Below, in pieces: positions 43,329-52,730 of a stretch of DNA of 64,000 nucleotides. The position numbers and the translations under genes are program-made. The stretch is taken from the NCBI GenBank assembly GCA_022648165.1, contig JALCLX010000001.1, forward strand, positions 248,001-312,000, read 5' to 3'. Position 1 is the first letter of the stretch; the number at the start of each line of letters is the position of its first letter. Origin of the DNA: Ancrocorticia sp. Its GTDB lineage: Bacteria > Actinomycetota > Actinomycetes > Actinomycetales > Actinomycetaceae. The notes below the pieces were generated by a model. That model was given only the letters and a program-made list of their open reading frames with translations. It was not told the origin of the DNA and made no database searches.

Positions 43329-45446
43329 TTATATGATACGCAACGGCCGCGGGTAGTAACAGGCCACCTTGTGGTCCGCTGCTTCGCTAACAAGATCTGG
43401 ATGGCTCCCTTCGCATCGCTTTTTTTCATCTGGCGTCAAGGTCGCATACACCGGGCAGCGGGAAACGAATCTACATCCCTGCGGTGGATTGGCTGGTGAA
43501 GGTAAGTCGCCATCCAACACAATCCTGTGACGCGTTCTTTCCTTATGCGGATCCGGAATAGGAATCGCGGAGAGAAGGGCTTGCGTATAAGGGTGGCGTG
43601 GCGTCTCAAAAACAGAGTGCACATCGCCAATTTCCACGATCTTGCCCAAGTACATCACTGCAACTCGATCTGCGATATGCCGAATTACAGACAAATCGTG
43701 CGCCACGAATAGATAGGAAAGCTTCAATGAGGACCGCAGCTCGTCAAGCAGGTTAATCACACCGGCCTGGATGGAAACGTCCAACGCGGCAACCGGCTCG
43801 TCCAAAATCAGTAACTTTGGCTCCAAAGCCAGGGCCCGTGCGATACCAACGCGCTGCTTTTGTCCGCCGGAAAAATGCCGTGGATAACGATTGGCGTGGG
43901 CGGGCTCCAAACCCACAAGCGCCATCAGTTCCTCAACACGGTGCGGAATGTCCTTCTTTGGCCAGCCATTGTGCTTCAGCGGCTCTGCGATGATATCGAA
44001 AATCGGCATACGCGGATCCAAGGAAGCCATCGGATCTTGGAAAACGATCTGGAGTTCGCCGCGGACCCGATGCCGATCCTTGCGCGACATGTGAGACGTG
44101 GATTCGCCCATCACAACGATGTTGCCAGCCTGGGGTTTCACGAGATCCAGAATTTGCATCAGAGTAGTGGTTTTACCGCACCCGGATTCGCCCACTAGGC
44201 CCAGAGTCTCGCCTTTGCGAATATCCAGATCGATTCCGTCCACAGCGTGGACCCATCCCACTTGGTGTTTGAAGACGGCGCCCTTCATCAGAGGAAACGA
44301 CTTCTTCAGCCCTTCCACGCGCAAGACCTCTGTGCGGTCCTTACGATCCACACCCGCGAAAGGCGGCTCGATGCTTTTCGGCACAGGGTAAATATCCGCA
44401 AAATGCAAGTCGTTCGCACGGATGCCGTTGGCCCTGATGCATGCCGCCATGTGGCCGCCCTCAGCCACCGCGCGCAGCGCTGGTTCCCCGTTGAGGCAGG
44501 CCGCCTCAGCGATTGGACAGCGAGGGGCGAATGGACATCCCGTGGGCTCAATCAACATCGAAGGCGGATTTCCTTCTACCGAAGGAAGCAAAGTCTCTTT
44601 GCGCACATCTAGCCGCGGAAGTGAACCGAGAAGCCCAATCGTGTACGGCATGGACGTGTGGTAGAAAATATCATCCACATCGCCTTGTTCCACAACCCGG
44701 CCCGCATACATTACGGCCACGCGGTCTGCCAATCCCGCGATCACGCCCAGGTCGTGCGTGATCATGATAACCGCCGCGTTCGTTTCCTTTTGGGCACGCC
44801 GCAGCACATCCAAGATTTGGGCCTGGATCGTCACATCAAGTGCCGTAGTCGGCTCGTCGGCAATGATCAGATCCGGATCGTTCGCGATGGCCATCGCGAT
44901 CATCACACGTTGGCGCATGCCGCCGGAGAATTCGTGCGGGAAGTTGTTGATACGGATTTCGGGATTTGGAATTCCCACGATCTCAAGCAATTCCAAAGCG
45001 CGCTTGTCGGCTGCACTACCGGTAACACCCTGGTGTATGCCAAGAGCCTCGCGAATCTGGTCGCCGATAGAATAAACCGGCGTCAGCGCAGAGAGAGGGT
45101 CTTGGAACACCATCCCCATCAAATTTCCGCGAACGCGTGACATGTAATCATCAGATCGGCCCACGAGCTCCGCGCCATACATCTTCACGGATCCTGTGAC
45201 CGAAGCGGATTTATCCAGCAACCCCATAATGGAAAGGGATGTGACAGATTTTCCGGATCCGGATTCCCCAACCAGCCCTAGGATTTTTCCACGGTCTAAC
45301 GTAAAGGAGACTCCGCGAACCGCGTGAACTCTGCCATCCTCTGAAGGAAATGTGACTGCAAGATCCTTGACTTCAAGGAGCGGCGCTCCGCTTTTCGGAT
45401 CGGGGAGTTCATCAGATTCGAACTCGATCTTCTTTTTGCGGCTCAT
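43329..45446 (-). CDS. Peptide ABC transporter, fused two-domain ATPase (DppD-DppF)
   Basis: A 705-residue protein with two complete ABC ATPase domains that in many bacteria are separate proteins. Domain 1 (about 20-340): Walker A GESGSGKS, signature FSGGMRQRVMIAMA, Walker B LIIADEPTTALD, then the oligopeptide C-terminal motif with Cys cluster (GCPFAPRCPIAEAAC). Domain 2 (about 375-700): GESGCGKT, HFSGGQKQRVGIARA, LLILDEPVAALD and a second CxxxxxxxC motif (GCRFVSRCPVY). The fusion gives a single-chain NBD pair for DppBC. It overlaps dppC by 4 bp. Confidence 0.94.
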   Translation of the reverse strand: MSRKKKIEFESDELPDPKSGAPLLEVKDLAVTFPSEDGRVHAVRGVSFTLDRGKILGLVGESGSGKSVTSLSIMGLLDKSASVTGSVKMYGAELVGRSDDYMSRVRGNLMGMVFQDPLSALTPVYSIGDQIREALGIHQGVTGSAADKRALELLEIVGIPNPEIRINNFPHEFSGGMRQRVMIAMAIANDPDLIIADEPTTALDVTIQAQILDVLRRAQKETNAAVIMITHDLGVIAGLADRVAVMYAGRVVEQGDVDDIFYHTSMPYTIGLLGSLPRLDVRKETLLPSVEGNPPSMLIEPTGCPFAPRCPIAEAACLNGEPALRAVAEGGHMAACIRANGIRANDLHFADIYPVPKSIEPPFAGVDRKDRTEVLRVEGLKKSFPLMKGAVFKHQVGWVHAVDGIDLDIRKGETLGLVGESGCGKTTTLMQILDLVKPQAGNIVVMGESTSHMSRKDRHRVRGELQIVFQDPMASLDPRMPIFDIIAEPLKHNGWPKKDIPHRVEELMALVGLEPAHANRYPRHFSGGQKQRVGIARALALEPKLLILDEPVAALDVSIQAGVINLLDELRSSLKLSYLFVAHDLSVIRHIADRVAVMYLGKIVEIGDVHSVFETPRHPYTQALLSAIPIPDPHKERTRHRIVLDGDLPSPANPPQGCRFVSRCPVYATLTPDEKKRCEGSHPDLVSEAADHKVACYYPRPLRII

Positions 45447-46366
45447 GCCTTTCCTCCTGATTGCGATGAAGGATCCAGTGCGTCGCGCAGCCCATCACCG
45501 ATGAAGTTGATCGATGCAAGGAGTGCGACCAGCACAAGTGCCGGGGGGACGAATAACCACGAATAGGTCAATGCCGAAGGCTGACCGGCAGCGATCAAGG
45601 AACCTAACGAAACCTGCGGTTCCTTTACTCCAAATCCGAAGTAGGAAAGCGACGTTTCAGAGAGCACCGCAGAAACCACGCCAAGCGTGAAATCAATAAT
45701 CAAAAGTGAAGAGATATTCGGCAGAATATGCCTCATGATGATGGTCCACGATGGGACAGACATGTACTTTGCAGCAGTGACGTAGTCCAGCCCTTTCAGC
45801 GACATGGTGAGAGACCGCACCACTCGCGCCGTCATCATCCATCCGAAGGCTGCCAACAATACGATAAACATCAACGTTGAGGAGGTCTCGCCTGAAAGCC
45901 GCTGAGAGATAATGGCAATGATGAGGAACGATGGAATCACCAAGAGCAAATCGATGAACCAGGTTTCAACCTTGTCCACCCATCCACCAAAATATGCCGC
46001 CGTCGATCCCACGATCGCCGCAATGCTCGTTTGGATGAATGCTACGGCGAGGCCGATAATGATCGACTTGCGCAACCCTTCTACCGTCATAGCGAAGACG
46101 TCACGGCCCTGCTTGTTGGTGCCAAACCAATGCGTGACATCGGGAGCTTTCAGATATTGCCCAGGATCGATTGACGTGTAATGCCACTGGTTAAACGAGT
46201 TGCCAAACAGTGCCACAATAACGATCACGGCGAACAAAATCAGCCCAAAAACAGCCGACTTGTTCCGAAAGAAGCGGCGAATAATCAATTGGCGGCGTGT
46301 CAGCCGCTTGGGAGTTGCCGCCTGAAGCTGTGAGGCTGTAGCCTCGTCCACTTTTTCCGTTGCCAT
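45443..46366 (-). CDS. dppC: Peptide ABC transporter permease (DppC-like)
   Basis: A 307-residue permease with an N-terminal OppC_N segment (RRFFRNKSAVFGLILFAVIVI) and about six TM helices. The EAA-type cytoplasmic loop is DYVTAAKYMSVPSWTIIMRHILPN. It follows dppB with a one-base overlap and precedes the ATPase gene with a 4-bp overlap, giving a tightly coupled dppB-dppC-dppDF operon. Substrate: peptides, by family. Confidence 0.93.
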   Translation of the reverse strand: MATEKVDEATASQLQAATPKRLTRRQLIIRRFFRNKSAVFGLILFAVIVIVALFGNSFNQWHYTSIDPGQYLKAPDVTHWFGTNKQGRDVFAMTVEGLRKSIIIGLAVAFIQTSIAAIVGSTAAYFGGWVDKVETWFIDLLLVIPSFLIIAIISQRLSGETSSTLMFIVLLAAFGWMMTARVVRSLTMSLKGLDYVTAAKYMSVPSWTIIMRHILPNISSLLIIDFTLGVVSAVLSETSLSYFGFGVKEPQVSLGSLIAAGQPSALTYSWLFVPPALVLVALLASINFIGDGLRDALDPSSQSGGKA

Positions 46367-47376
46367 CAGCTCACCCTCACTCGCGGATCGACTATAGCGA
46401 CCAAGATGTCAGAGAGTAACGCACCTGCTAACACCATCACGCCTGAGAAGGCGACCACCGCAACAGTTCCATTGATGTCCTGAGTCTGAATAGTGGTGAC
46501 GGAATAGATGCCCATGCCCTGCCAACCAAATACTTGTTCGGTCACCGCAGCGCCCAGCACCAACGTGGTCATCCCAAACGCGAAATAAGTAGCCATGGGA
46601 ATAAGTGACGTGCGCAAGGCGTGCTTGCGAACAGCAGTCCCATACCGCAATCCTTTTGCCCGTGCCGTCCGCACATAGTCAGCGCCCAGAGTATCCAGCA
46701 TCAGATTGCGCTGGTAGCGCGAATAGGAAGCGATCCCGGATAGTGACATTGAAATAGTAGGTAAGATCAGATGGTTTAGCCGATCCAGTAATCGCGGTAT
46801 CGTGCCGTCCGGTTGAATTGCAGATCTCTGCCCCACGAAGTTGATGAGCTGAAAACCCAGGTCCTGGTTCAGTTTGGTTGCCCCGATTTGCAGGAACACC
46901 GCCAACACCATTGCTGGCGTGGAAAGCAAAATAATAGAGATAGCCGTGATCACACGGTCCGATGTGGAGTACTGACGTACAGCGGTCCATGCACCAATTG
47001 CGATTCCGACGATGATTCCAATGAAGAAACCAAGCACAACCAGCTGCAGCGATACCATCGCGCGCCTTCCCAGCTGCTCGGTCACAGATGCGCCGTCGGG
47101 CGAATATCCCCAGTTACCGTGGAGAAAAACATTCTGGATCCAGGTTCCAAATCTCTCCCACACGGGCGTCTGCGGATTGATATTCCATTTGTCTAGTCGC
47201 TGGTCAACGGACGCCGCAACCTGCGCATATGTAACATTCTGGCCCTTGGTAAGCTCCTGCTCAATCAGCATTGTGCGCGGATTGAGCTGCGTACCGGCGA
47301 GCATGTAGGCCAGGGATACCGCCACTGCGAGCAACACAATATAGTTGCCCAGCCGCCGGAATAGGTATCTCACCAT
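46366..47376 (-). CDS. dppB: Peptide ABC transporter permease (DppB-like)
   Basis: A 336-residue permease starting MVRYLFRRLGNYIVLLAVAV, typical of DppB/OppB. A large outer loop follows TM1, then five more TM helices with the EAA loop in DYVRTARAKGLRYGTAVRKHALR. I chose the ATG at 47376, which gives the family N terminus; an upstream in-frame start at 47418 adds a hydrophilic 14 residues. It is the first gene of the operon. The 217 bp upstream separate it from its leftward-transcribed neighbour. Confidence 0.92.
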   Translation of the reverse strand: MVRYLFRRLGNYIVLLAVAVSLAYMLAGTQLNPRTMLIEQELTKGQNVTYAQVAASVDQRLDKWNINPQTPVWERFGTWIQNVFLHGNWGYSPDGASVTEQLGRRAMVSLQLVVLGFFIGIIVGIAIGAWTAVRQYSTSDRVITAISIILLSTPAMVLAVFLQIGATKLNQDLGFQLINFVGQRSAIQPDGTIPRLLDRLNHLILPTISMSLSGIASYSRYQRNLMLDTLGADYVRTARAKGLRYGTAVRKHALRTSLIPMATYFAFGMTTLVLGAAVTEQVFGWQGMGIYSVTTIQTQDINGTVAVVAFSGVMVLAGALLSDILVAIVDPRVRVS

Positions 47377-47635
47377 GCTGTACTCGTTCCTGTCATTCTG
47401 TTGCTGCCATCTCTCCACTCAATCCAATGGAGTGTTACAGCCAGTGGACCGTTTCGAGGCGTGGCACCGTCAGAGTGCATGCTTTGCTTTATACCTGCTG
47501 AAGTATATAAGCGTAGCTTCACTTCTGGGGAAATCATACGCGTGAAGAACGCACGCTCCCGGTGCACGTGGCAAACATTTCTCTGTTTTTGCTGAAAAAC
47601 CTAAGTTATTTCACTATGTTGGCTCCCACGAATAT

Positions 47636-49261
47636 CTAATCGGCCACACCTTCATGCGAACCGGGGTGTAACTGCTCCCAAAGAGCCTTAGCAATCACCT
47701 TGCGGTCCACTTTCATGGCCGCATTGAGGGGCATCTCAGTCAGTTCTACCAAATATCGTGGAACCTTGTAACGCGCCAAAATCCGGCCTACAAACGCTTG
47801 CACCTCAGCGAGCGAAGGAACCGCCGCACCCTGCTCCATAACAATCGCGGCGGCTATGCGTTCACCCCACCTATCGTCAGCGATTCCAAACACGGCGGCA
47901 TCTGTAACACCGGGATACTGCCGCAGCACGTCCTCTACCTCAACTGGAAGTACACTCTCACCACCAGTGATGATGCGGTCCGCTTTTCGTCCCATCACCG
48001 TCAGATACCCTTCTGGTGTTATCTGTGCAAGATCACCCGTCAGTAACCAACCGCTACGTACCGCGCGCCTGGTGTATGTTGTGCCATGCCAGTATCCATC
48101 CACTACAGATGGCCCGCGCACGGCCAGTTCGCCCACGGCTCCCTGTTCCACCGGTACATTGCTCCCAGGTTCAACAACCGCCGCCTCAATATAAGGAACC
48201 GGGCGCCCAATCGAACCGGGCATAACAGAACAGTGCTCACACGGCAAAAACGTTCCAACTCCCGCTGTTTCCGTCATTCCCCACACCGCTATTGGCCGAA
48301 GTCCACGAGAAGCCAACACGCCCAGCATCGGAGCTGGAACAGGCGCTCCACCGATCAGCGGATACCGCCACGAACTCATGTCACGCACACTGAAATCTGG
48401 GTGATTCACGATGTCGGTGTACATCGTAGGGACTCCGAACATCGCTGTGACTCGAAGCTCTTCAATCAGAGCCAACGCCGCACCCGCGTCGAAGCTGCGC
48501 ATCACCACAACGTGGCCGCCGTGCGTAAATGCGTCCAACGCAACCACATTGAAAGCACCGATGTGACTCAGTGGTGCGGATACCAATACCACTTCGTCAT
48601 TGCCGTAGCCGAACGCCTCCCTGGCGTTCAAGGCTGCCCACCACAGATGTTCATGGTTGAGCGGAACTGCCTTGGGCGCACTCGTCGTTCCTGCGGTGAA
48701 CATGATCGCCGCCAACCCGGAGGGATAAGACCGCGAATTCAGAATGTCAGCGCCGGGGCGGTCACCTTCTGTAAAGAATGCGCCGTCAAACACTGAATAC
48801 GCAGAATTGAGCCCTAAGAATCCATTATGCAGCGCCTCAGAAAACGAACCAGCCTGCACGTCGTCGTCGATCACAAACTGCAACAACGTACCGGTGCTTG
48901 TAAAGCTCCCCCGTGTGGCTACCTGCGGATCACACACGATCACGCGCGGCGCAACGAAATCCACCAACTTCTGCAATTCAAAACCGGTAAGCCGATAGGA
49001 CACCGGAACATAGACCGCACCAAGCCGTGCACATGCCGCGTAAAGAAAGAAGTGATAGGGAGAATTGTGGGCAGCGATCATCACGCGATCCCCGGATGTC
49101 ACACCTCCCTGCACCAACAACTGCGCAAGTTGCCGTGTCACCAATGCCGCCTGCGCCACCGTCCATTGCTGGGAGCCATACGTGAGCGCCAACCGATCGG
49201 GCCGCTCCCATGCGGCCCTATCCAGCGAAAACGCTGCGTTTATCTGCGGCTTACTCAGCAA
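47636..49261 (-). CDS. AMP-forming acyl-CoA synthetase / ligase
   Basis: A 541-residue adenylate-forming enzyme of the ANL superfamily. Motifs: FTAGTTSAPKAVPLNHEH (ATP loop), MTETAG, WLLTGDLAQITPEGYLTVMGRKADRIITGGESVLPVEVE (split across adjacent segments; A8 region) and the C-terminal catalytic Lys in MPLNAAMKVDRKVIA. It activates a carboxylic acid as an acyl-AMP and then a CoA thioester. It is longer than typical MenE and has no menaquinone neighbours, so the substrate is left open. The ATP loop has TTSAPKA in place of the common TTGxPKG. The TTG at 49261 overlaps the 3' end of the M18 peptidase gene by 11 bp. Confidence 0.85.
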   Translation of the reverse strand: MLSKPQINAAFSLDRAAWERPDRLALTYGSQQWTVAQAALVTRQLAQLLVQGGVTSGDRVMIAAHNSPYHFFLYAACARLGAVYVPVSYRLTGFELQKLVDFVAPRVIVCDPQVATRGSFTSTGTLLQFVIDDDVQAGSFSEALHNGFLGLNSAYSVFDGAFFTEGDRPGADILNSRSYPSGLAAIMFTAGTTSAPKAVPLNHEHLWWAALNAREAFGYGNDEVVLVSAPLSHIGAFNVVALDAFTHGGHVVVMRSFDAGAALALIEELRVTAMFGVPTMYTDIVNHPDFSVRDMSSWRYPLIGGAPVPAPMLGVLASRGLRPIAVWGMTETAGVGTFLPCEHCSVMPGSIGRPVPYIEAAVVEPGSNVPVEQGAVGELAVRGPSVVDGYWHGTTYTRRAVRSGWLLTGDLAQITPEGYLTVMGRKADRIITGGESVLPVEVEDVLRQYPGVTDAAVFGIADDRWGERIAAAIVMEQGAAVPSLAEVQAFVGRILARYKVPRYLVELTEMPLNAAMKVDRKVIAKALWEQLHPGSHEGVAD

Positions 49262-50561
49262 TAGACCAATATCCCATCAAAACACGCGAAAGCCCATAGC
49301 AATCGCTTATTGCAGCTAGTTCACGCGCCGAATGCATCGAAAGCAGCGGAATTCCCACATCCACTGTCTGAATGCCCAACCGCGTAGCCGTGAGCGGACC
49401 GATCGTAGTGCCACAACTCACAGCATTATTTGAGACGAACTCCTGAGTATCCTCGCCCATCGCATACGCCGAACGCAACCACAGTGCCTGGCCCGCCGCG
49501 TCCGTGCAATACCGCTGGTTTGCGTTGATTTTGATTATGGGGCCACGGCCCGCAACCGGATATTGGTCCGGATCGTGATATTCAGCATAATTCGGATTGA
49601 TCGAATGCCCCGCATCAGCACTAATGCACGTGGACCGCGCAATCATCTGGTAATACTGTTCCTCTGATGCGCCTAACGCGCCCGCGATTCGGCGCAGGGT
49701 CATTTCCAGTAGTGGCCCCTGCGCGCCTGTGGCAGTCTGCGATCCCACTTCTTCGTGATCGAAAGCGGCAAATACCTGGATCGCGGCAGACTCCACGTTC
49801 AGCAACGCTGTGAGCCCCGCGAAAACTGAACTCAGATTGTCCTGGCGCCCTGAAGCAATAAAAGTGTTCTGCACTATCTGCGGGCCCTGGGCGTCATACG
49901 CGAACAAATCAAATCCGGCAATTTGTTCCGGCTGCACCTTCGCGTACGCCGCCACTGTGGCGAGGATCTGCGGCGCTTCCTGAGCCCCAGAACGCTCCGG
50001 CGGCAGCGCCCATACCGGATGCAGGTGCTTCTGCCGGTCCAGCACCAGCTTTTCTACCGAGCCACGGTCTAGGTGAGGCGCCAATTGCGGAATCACCATT
50101 ATGGCGTCCGTGCGGACCAGAACCTCACTCCCATCAAGCAGCACCAACCTGCCCGCAATTCCCATTTCCCGGTTCAACCACGAGTTAGGAACGATACCGC
50201 CGTACGGTTCCACATTCACTTGCGCGAAGCCATACGCGGTGGAATCCGGCGAGGGTTTGAGCCGGAACGTTGGAGAATCCGTATGCGCGCCAACAATCGC
50301 AAACGAACTGAGCGGCCCCGCCCCTTGCGGTACCCGCCACGCCATCACAGCGCCGCCTGAGACCAGGTAATGCCCACCCTCACTCGCGTCCCACTCTTCC
50401 GCAGGATCTTGCCGGCTAAAGCCCGCTTCCTCCAGCTGGCTCGCGATCTGCGCCGCCGCATGGAAGGATGTCGGCGATTCCCGGAGGAACTCCGCATATT
50501 CGCGTCCGTACGCGAGTTCCGCCTGCACGCGCAGGCTGGACTCATCGTTGTGATTCGTCAC
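49251..50561 (-). CDS. M18-family aminopeptidase
   Basis: A cytosolic zinc aminopeptidase of about 436 residues (aspartyl aminopeptidase-like). It begins with the FLRESPTSFHAAAQIA motif common to bacterial M18 enzymes. Metal-ligand motifs are VGAHTDSPTFRLKPSP, AFDHEEVGSQTATGA, SADAGHSINPNY and, near the C terminus, CGTTIGPLTATRLG with MHSARELAA. It would release N-terminal residues from the peptides imported by the nearby Dpp system (inference from context). I prefer the GTG at 50561, which has GGAG eight bases upstream; the frame is open to 50621. A TAGACT box near 50603-50608 on the minus strand could be its -10. Confidence 0.93.
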   Translation of the reverse strand: MTNHNDESSLRVQAELAYGREYAEFLRESPTSFHAAAQIASQLEEAGFSRQDPAEEWDASEGGHYLVSGGAVMAWRVPQGAGPLSSFAIVGAHTDSPTFRLKPSPDSTAYGFAQVNVEPYGGIVPNSWLNREMGIAGRLVLLDGSEVLVRTDAIMVIPQLAPHLDRGSVEKLVLDRQKHLHPVWALPPERSGAQEAPQILATVAAYAKVQPEQIAGFDLFAYDAQGPQIVQNTFIASGRQDNLSSVFAGLTALLNVESAAIQVFAAFDHEEVGSQTATGAQGPLLEMTLRRIAGALGASEEQYYQMIARSTCISADAGHSINPNYAEYHDPDQYPVAGRGPIIKINANQRYCTDAAGQALWLRSAYAMGEDTQEFVSNNAVSCGTTIGPLTATRLGIQTVDVGIPLLSMHSARELAAISDCYGLSRVLMGYWSIAE

Positions 50562-50759
50562 GTGCGATACTCCACTCTTCTCTTGGGATTCGTTGTGCAT
50601 AATCATGCAGTCTAGTTGCATGCCGTTCCACGGCTATCACTCACACCTTGCAACCCCGGCGGGCGCGCGGGCAAGCGCCAATGGTCCCAAACTGTCGCCT
50701 ACCGGTCAGTCGCGAACATCACGCCCATCTGGGACTTGATACTTTGGGCGCTTTGAGTA

Positions 50760-52730
50760 TTGTTGCAACTCGTGCTCAGAAATCGTTCCGATTCCGCACT
50801 TACGCAGGCGGACGAATCGGTTAAGGTGACAAGCCAAGCACCAGCGGATTCCGCGAAGGGAACCGCTATTCTTGGGCTTGCTGCCCTTGGTATAGTTTTC
50901 GGCGACATCGGCACCAGCCCGCTGTACGTGATGCGAACTGTATTCACGTTGGGGAATGGAGCAGTTGCACTCACACCCAACGACATTATGGGCGTCACTT
51001 CCGCCATTATCTGGGTTCTGCTGATCATCGTCACGTTCAAGTACGTCGGTTTCGTGTTGCGCGCGGATCACGACGGCGTAGGGGGAATCCTTGCGCTGTC
51101 CACCCTGGTACGCAGCCATCTGCGTGAAAGCCGGCGCGCCTACGCCGTCGTCGCTCTTCTTGGCGTGTTTGGCGCATCGCTCTTCTTCGGAGATTCCGTT
51201 ATCACACCCGCTATCTCCGTGATGTCCGCGGTGGAAGGCCTCAGCGTAGCGTTTCCGAATATGCCCACCATCGTGGTACCGGTGGCGCTAGCTATTTTGG
51301 CTGCGCTGTTCTTTGCACAGCGCTTTGGTACGCAACGCGTAGGTGGGGTATTCGGCCCTATCATGTTGCTCTGGTTCACCGTACTCGCGGTCATGGGCAT
51401 CGCACATATTGCCGATGCTCCCCACATTCTGTTGGCGCTGTCGCCCTTCGAAGCTGCATCTTTTGTAATCCGCCATCCGGGAATCGCCTTCGTCGCACTC
51501 GGCGCGATTGTGCTGTCCGTCTCCGGAGCAGAGGCACTCTACGCAGATGTTTCACACTTCGGGCGCCACCCGATCCAGCTCACGTGGATCGCCGTGGTCC
51601 TGCCCGCACTTGCGCTAAATTACCTGGGCCAGGGCGCACTTCTCACCGTGCATCCTGAAGCGATCACAAATCCGTTCTTTCACATGGTTCCGGAACACGT
51701 CACCGTTCCGCTGGTGCTTTTAGCGACGTTCGCCACTCTGATAGCTTCGCAGGCGGTTATCAGCGGCGCCTACTCCACCGCACGGCAGGCGATCCGCTTG
51801 GGCTATCTCCCCCATCTGCGGGTTATCCACACCTCAGAGAAGGCTCCCGGGCAGATCTATATGCCGGCGGTCAATGGCCTGCTCTTTGCCGCCGTAGCCA
51901 CGGTGATTCTGGTTTTCCAAAGTTCAGACCGCCTCTCTGCGGCCTACGGGCTTGCGGTCTCCACAGACTTCGTGATCACCACGTCTCTCTTTGTGGTGCT
52001 CACTCACATTGGCTGGAAATGGCACACCTGGGCCAGCGTGCTCTTCTGGATGCTACTCAGCAGCGTGGAATGGCCCATCTTGGCAGCGAATGTCTCCAAG
52101 TTGTTTACGGGCGGCTGGCTTCCGCTCTCTATCGCATGCACCCTGATGTTCCTTATGACCACGTGGAAGAAGGGCGAAGCCGTAGTTATTCGGGCACGCA
52201 AAGCGAATGAAACGCCGCTGAACGATTTCTTAGCGACGCTTGAAAAGAACCCCGTACGGCGCACCCCCGGCACCGTGATCTATCCTCACTCTATGGTGAC
52301 CACCACACCGATCTCGCTGAAGTACAACACCACGATCAACCACTCGATGCACGACCACGTCATCATCGTTTCGCTCAAAACTGTGCCCGTGCCGCATACA
52401 TCTCCGAAGGACCGCATCTGTTTTGACAAACTTGATACAACGCTCTCAGGTATCACTCATATCACCGTCAAGTACGGCTTCATGGACCAAAGGGACTTGA
52501 GCGCCGCTTTGCAAGACGGTGAGAACAGTCTTGGCCTGCATTCGTGGAAGCTGGAAACCGCATGGTTCCTGCTATCTCACCTGGATATTCACGATGGCGG
52601 TGGCCGCGAGATGAGCCTGCTGCGTAAAAGGATCTTCATCTGGATGTCGCGCACCGGAGCTTCTCCCGCCTGGGCAGATCTGTTACCGCGCGAGCGCACC
52701 TTGGAGCTCAGCCATCGGCTGGGAATCTAG
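50760..52730 (+). CDS. kup: Potassium uptake protein, Kup family
   Basis: A K+:H+ symporter of up to 656 residues. The core begins LGLAALGIVFGDIGTSPLYV, the diagnostic Kup motif, followed by eleven or twelve TM helices with GGILALSTLVRSHL, FFGDSVITPAISVMSAVEG, GAEALYADVSHFGRHPI and YSTARQAIRLGYLP. A cytoplasmic C-terminal domain (about 470-656) follows. The start is uncertain: TTG at 50760 and GTG at 50772 and 50826 are all in frame before the core, and none has a good ribosome site. Its TAG stop shares the four bases CTAG with the stop of the convergent ATPase gene. Confidence 0.95.
   Translation: MLQLVLRNRSDSALTQADESVKVTSQAPADSAKGTAILGLAALGIVFGDIGTSPLYVMRTVFTLGNGAVALTPNDIMGVTSAIIWVLLIIVTFKYVGFVLRADHDGVGGILALSTLVRSHLRESRRAYAVVALLGVFGASLFFGDSVITPAISVMSAVEGLSVAFPNMPTIVVPVALAILAALFFAQRFGTQRVGGVFGPIMLLWFTVLAVMGIAHIADAPHILLALSPFEAASFVIRHPGIAFVALGAIVLSVSGAEALYADVSHFGRHPIQLTWIAVVLPALALNYLGQGALLTVHPEAITNPFFHMVPEHVTVPLVLLATFATLIASQAVISGAYSTARQAIRLGYLPHLRVIHTSEKAPGQIYMPAVNGLLFAAVATVILVFQSSDRLSAAYGLAVSTDFVITTSLFVVLTHIGWKWHTWASVLFWMLLSSVEWPILAANVSKLFTGGWLPLSIACTLMFLMTTWKKGEAVVIRARKANETPLNDFLATLEKNPVRRTPGTVIYPHSMVTTTPISLKYNTTINHSMHDHVIIVSLKTVPVPHTSPKDRICFDKLDTTLSGITHITVKYGFMDQRDLSAALQDGENSLGLHSWKLETAWFLLSHLDIHDGGGREMSLLRKRIFIWMSRTGASPAWADLLPRERTLELSHRLGI

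Noticed and set aside
47636-49261. Assignment of the acyl-CoA synthetase as MenE (O-succinylbenzoate-CoA ligase)
   Set aside because: It is longer than typical actinobacterial MenE and has no menaquinone genes nearby.
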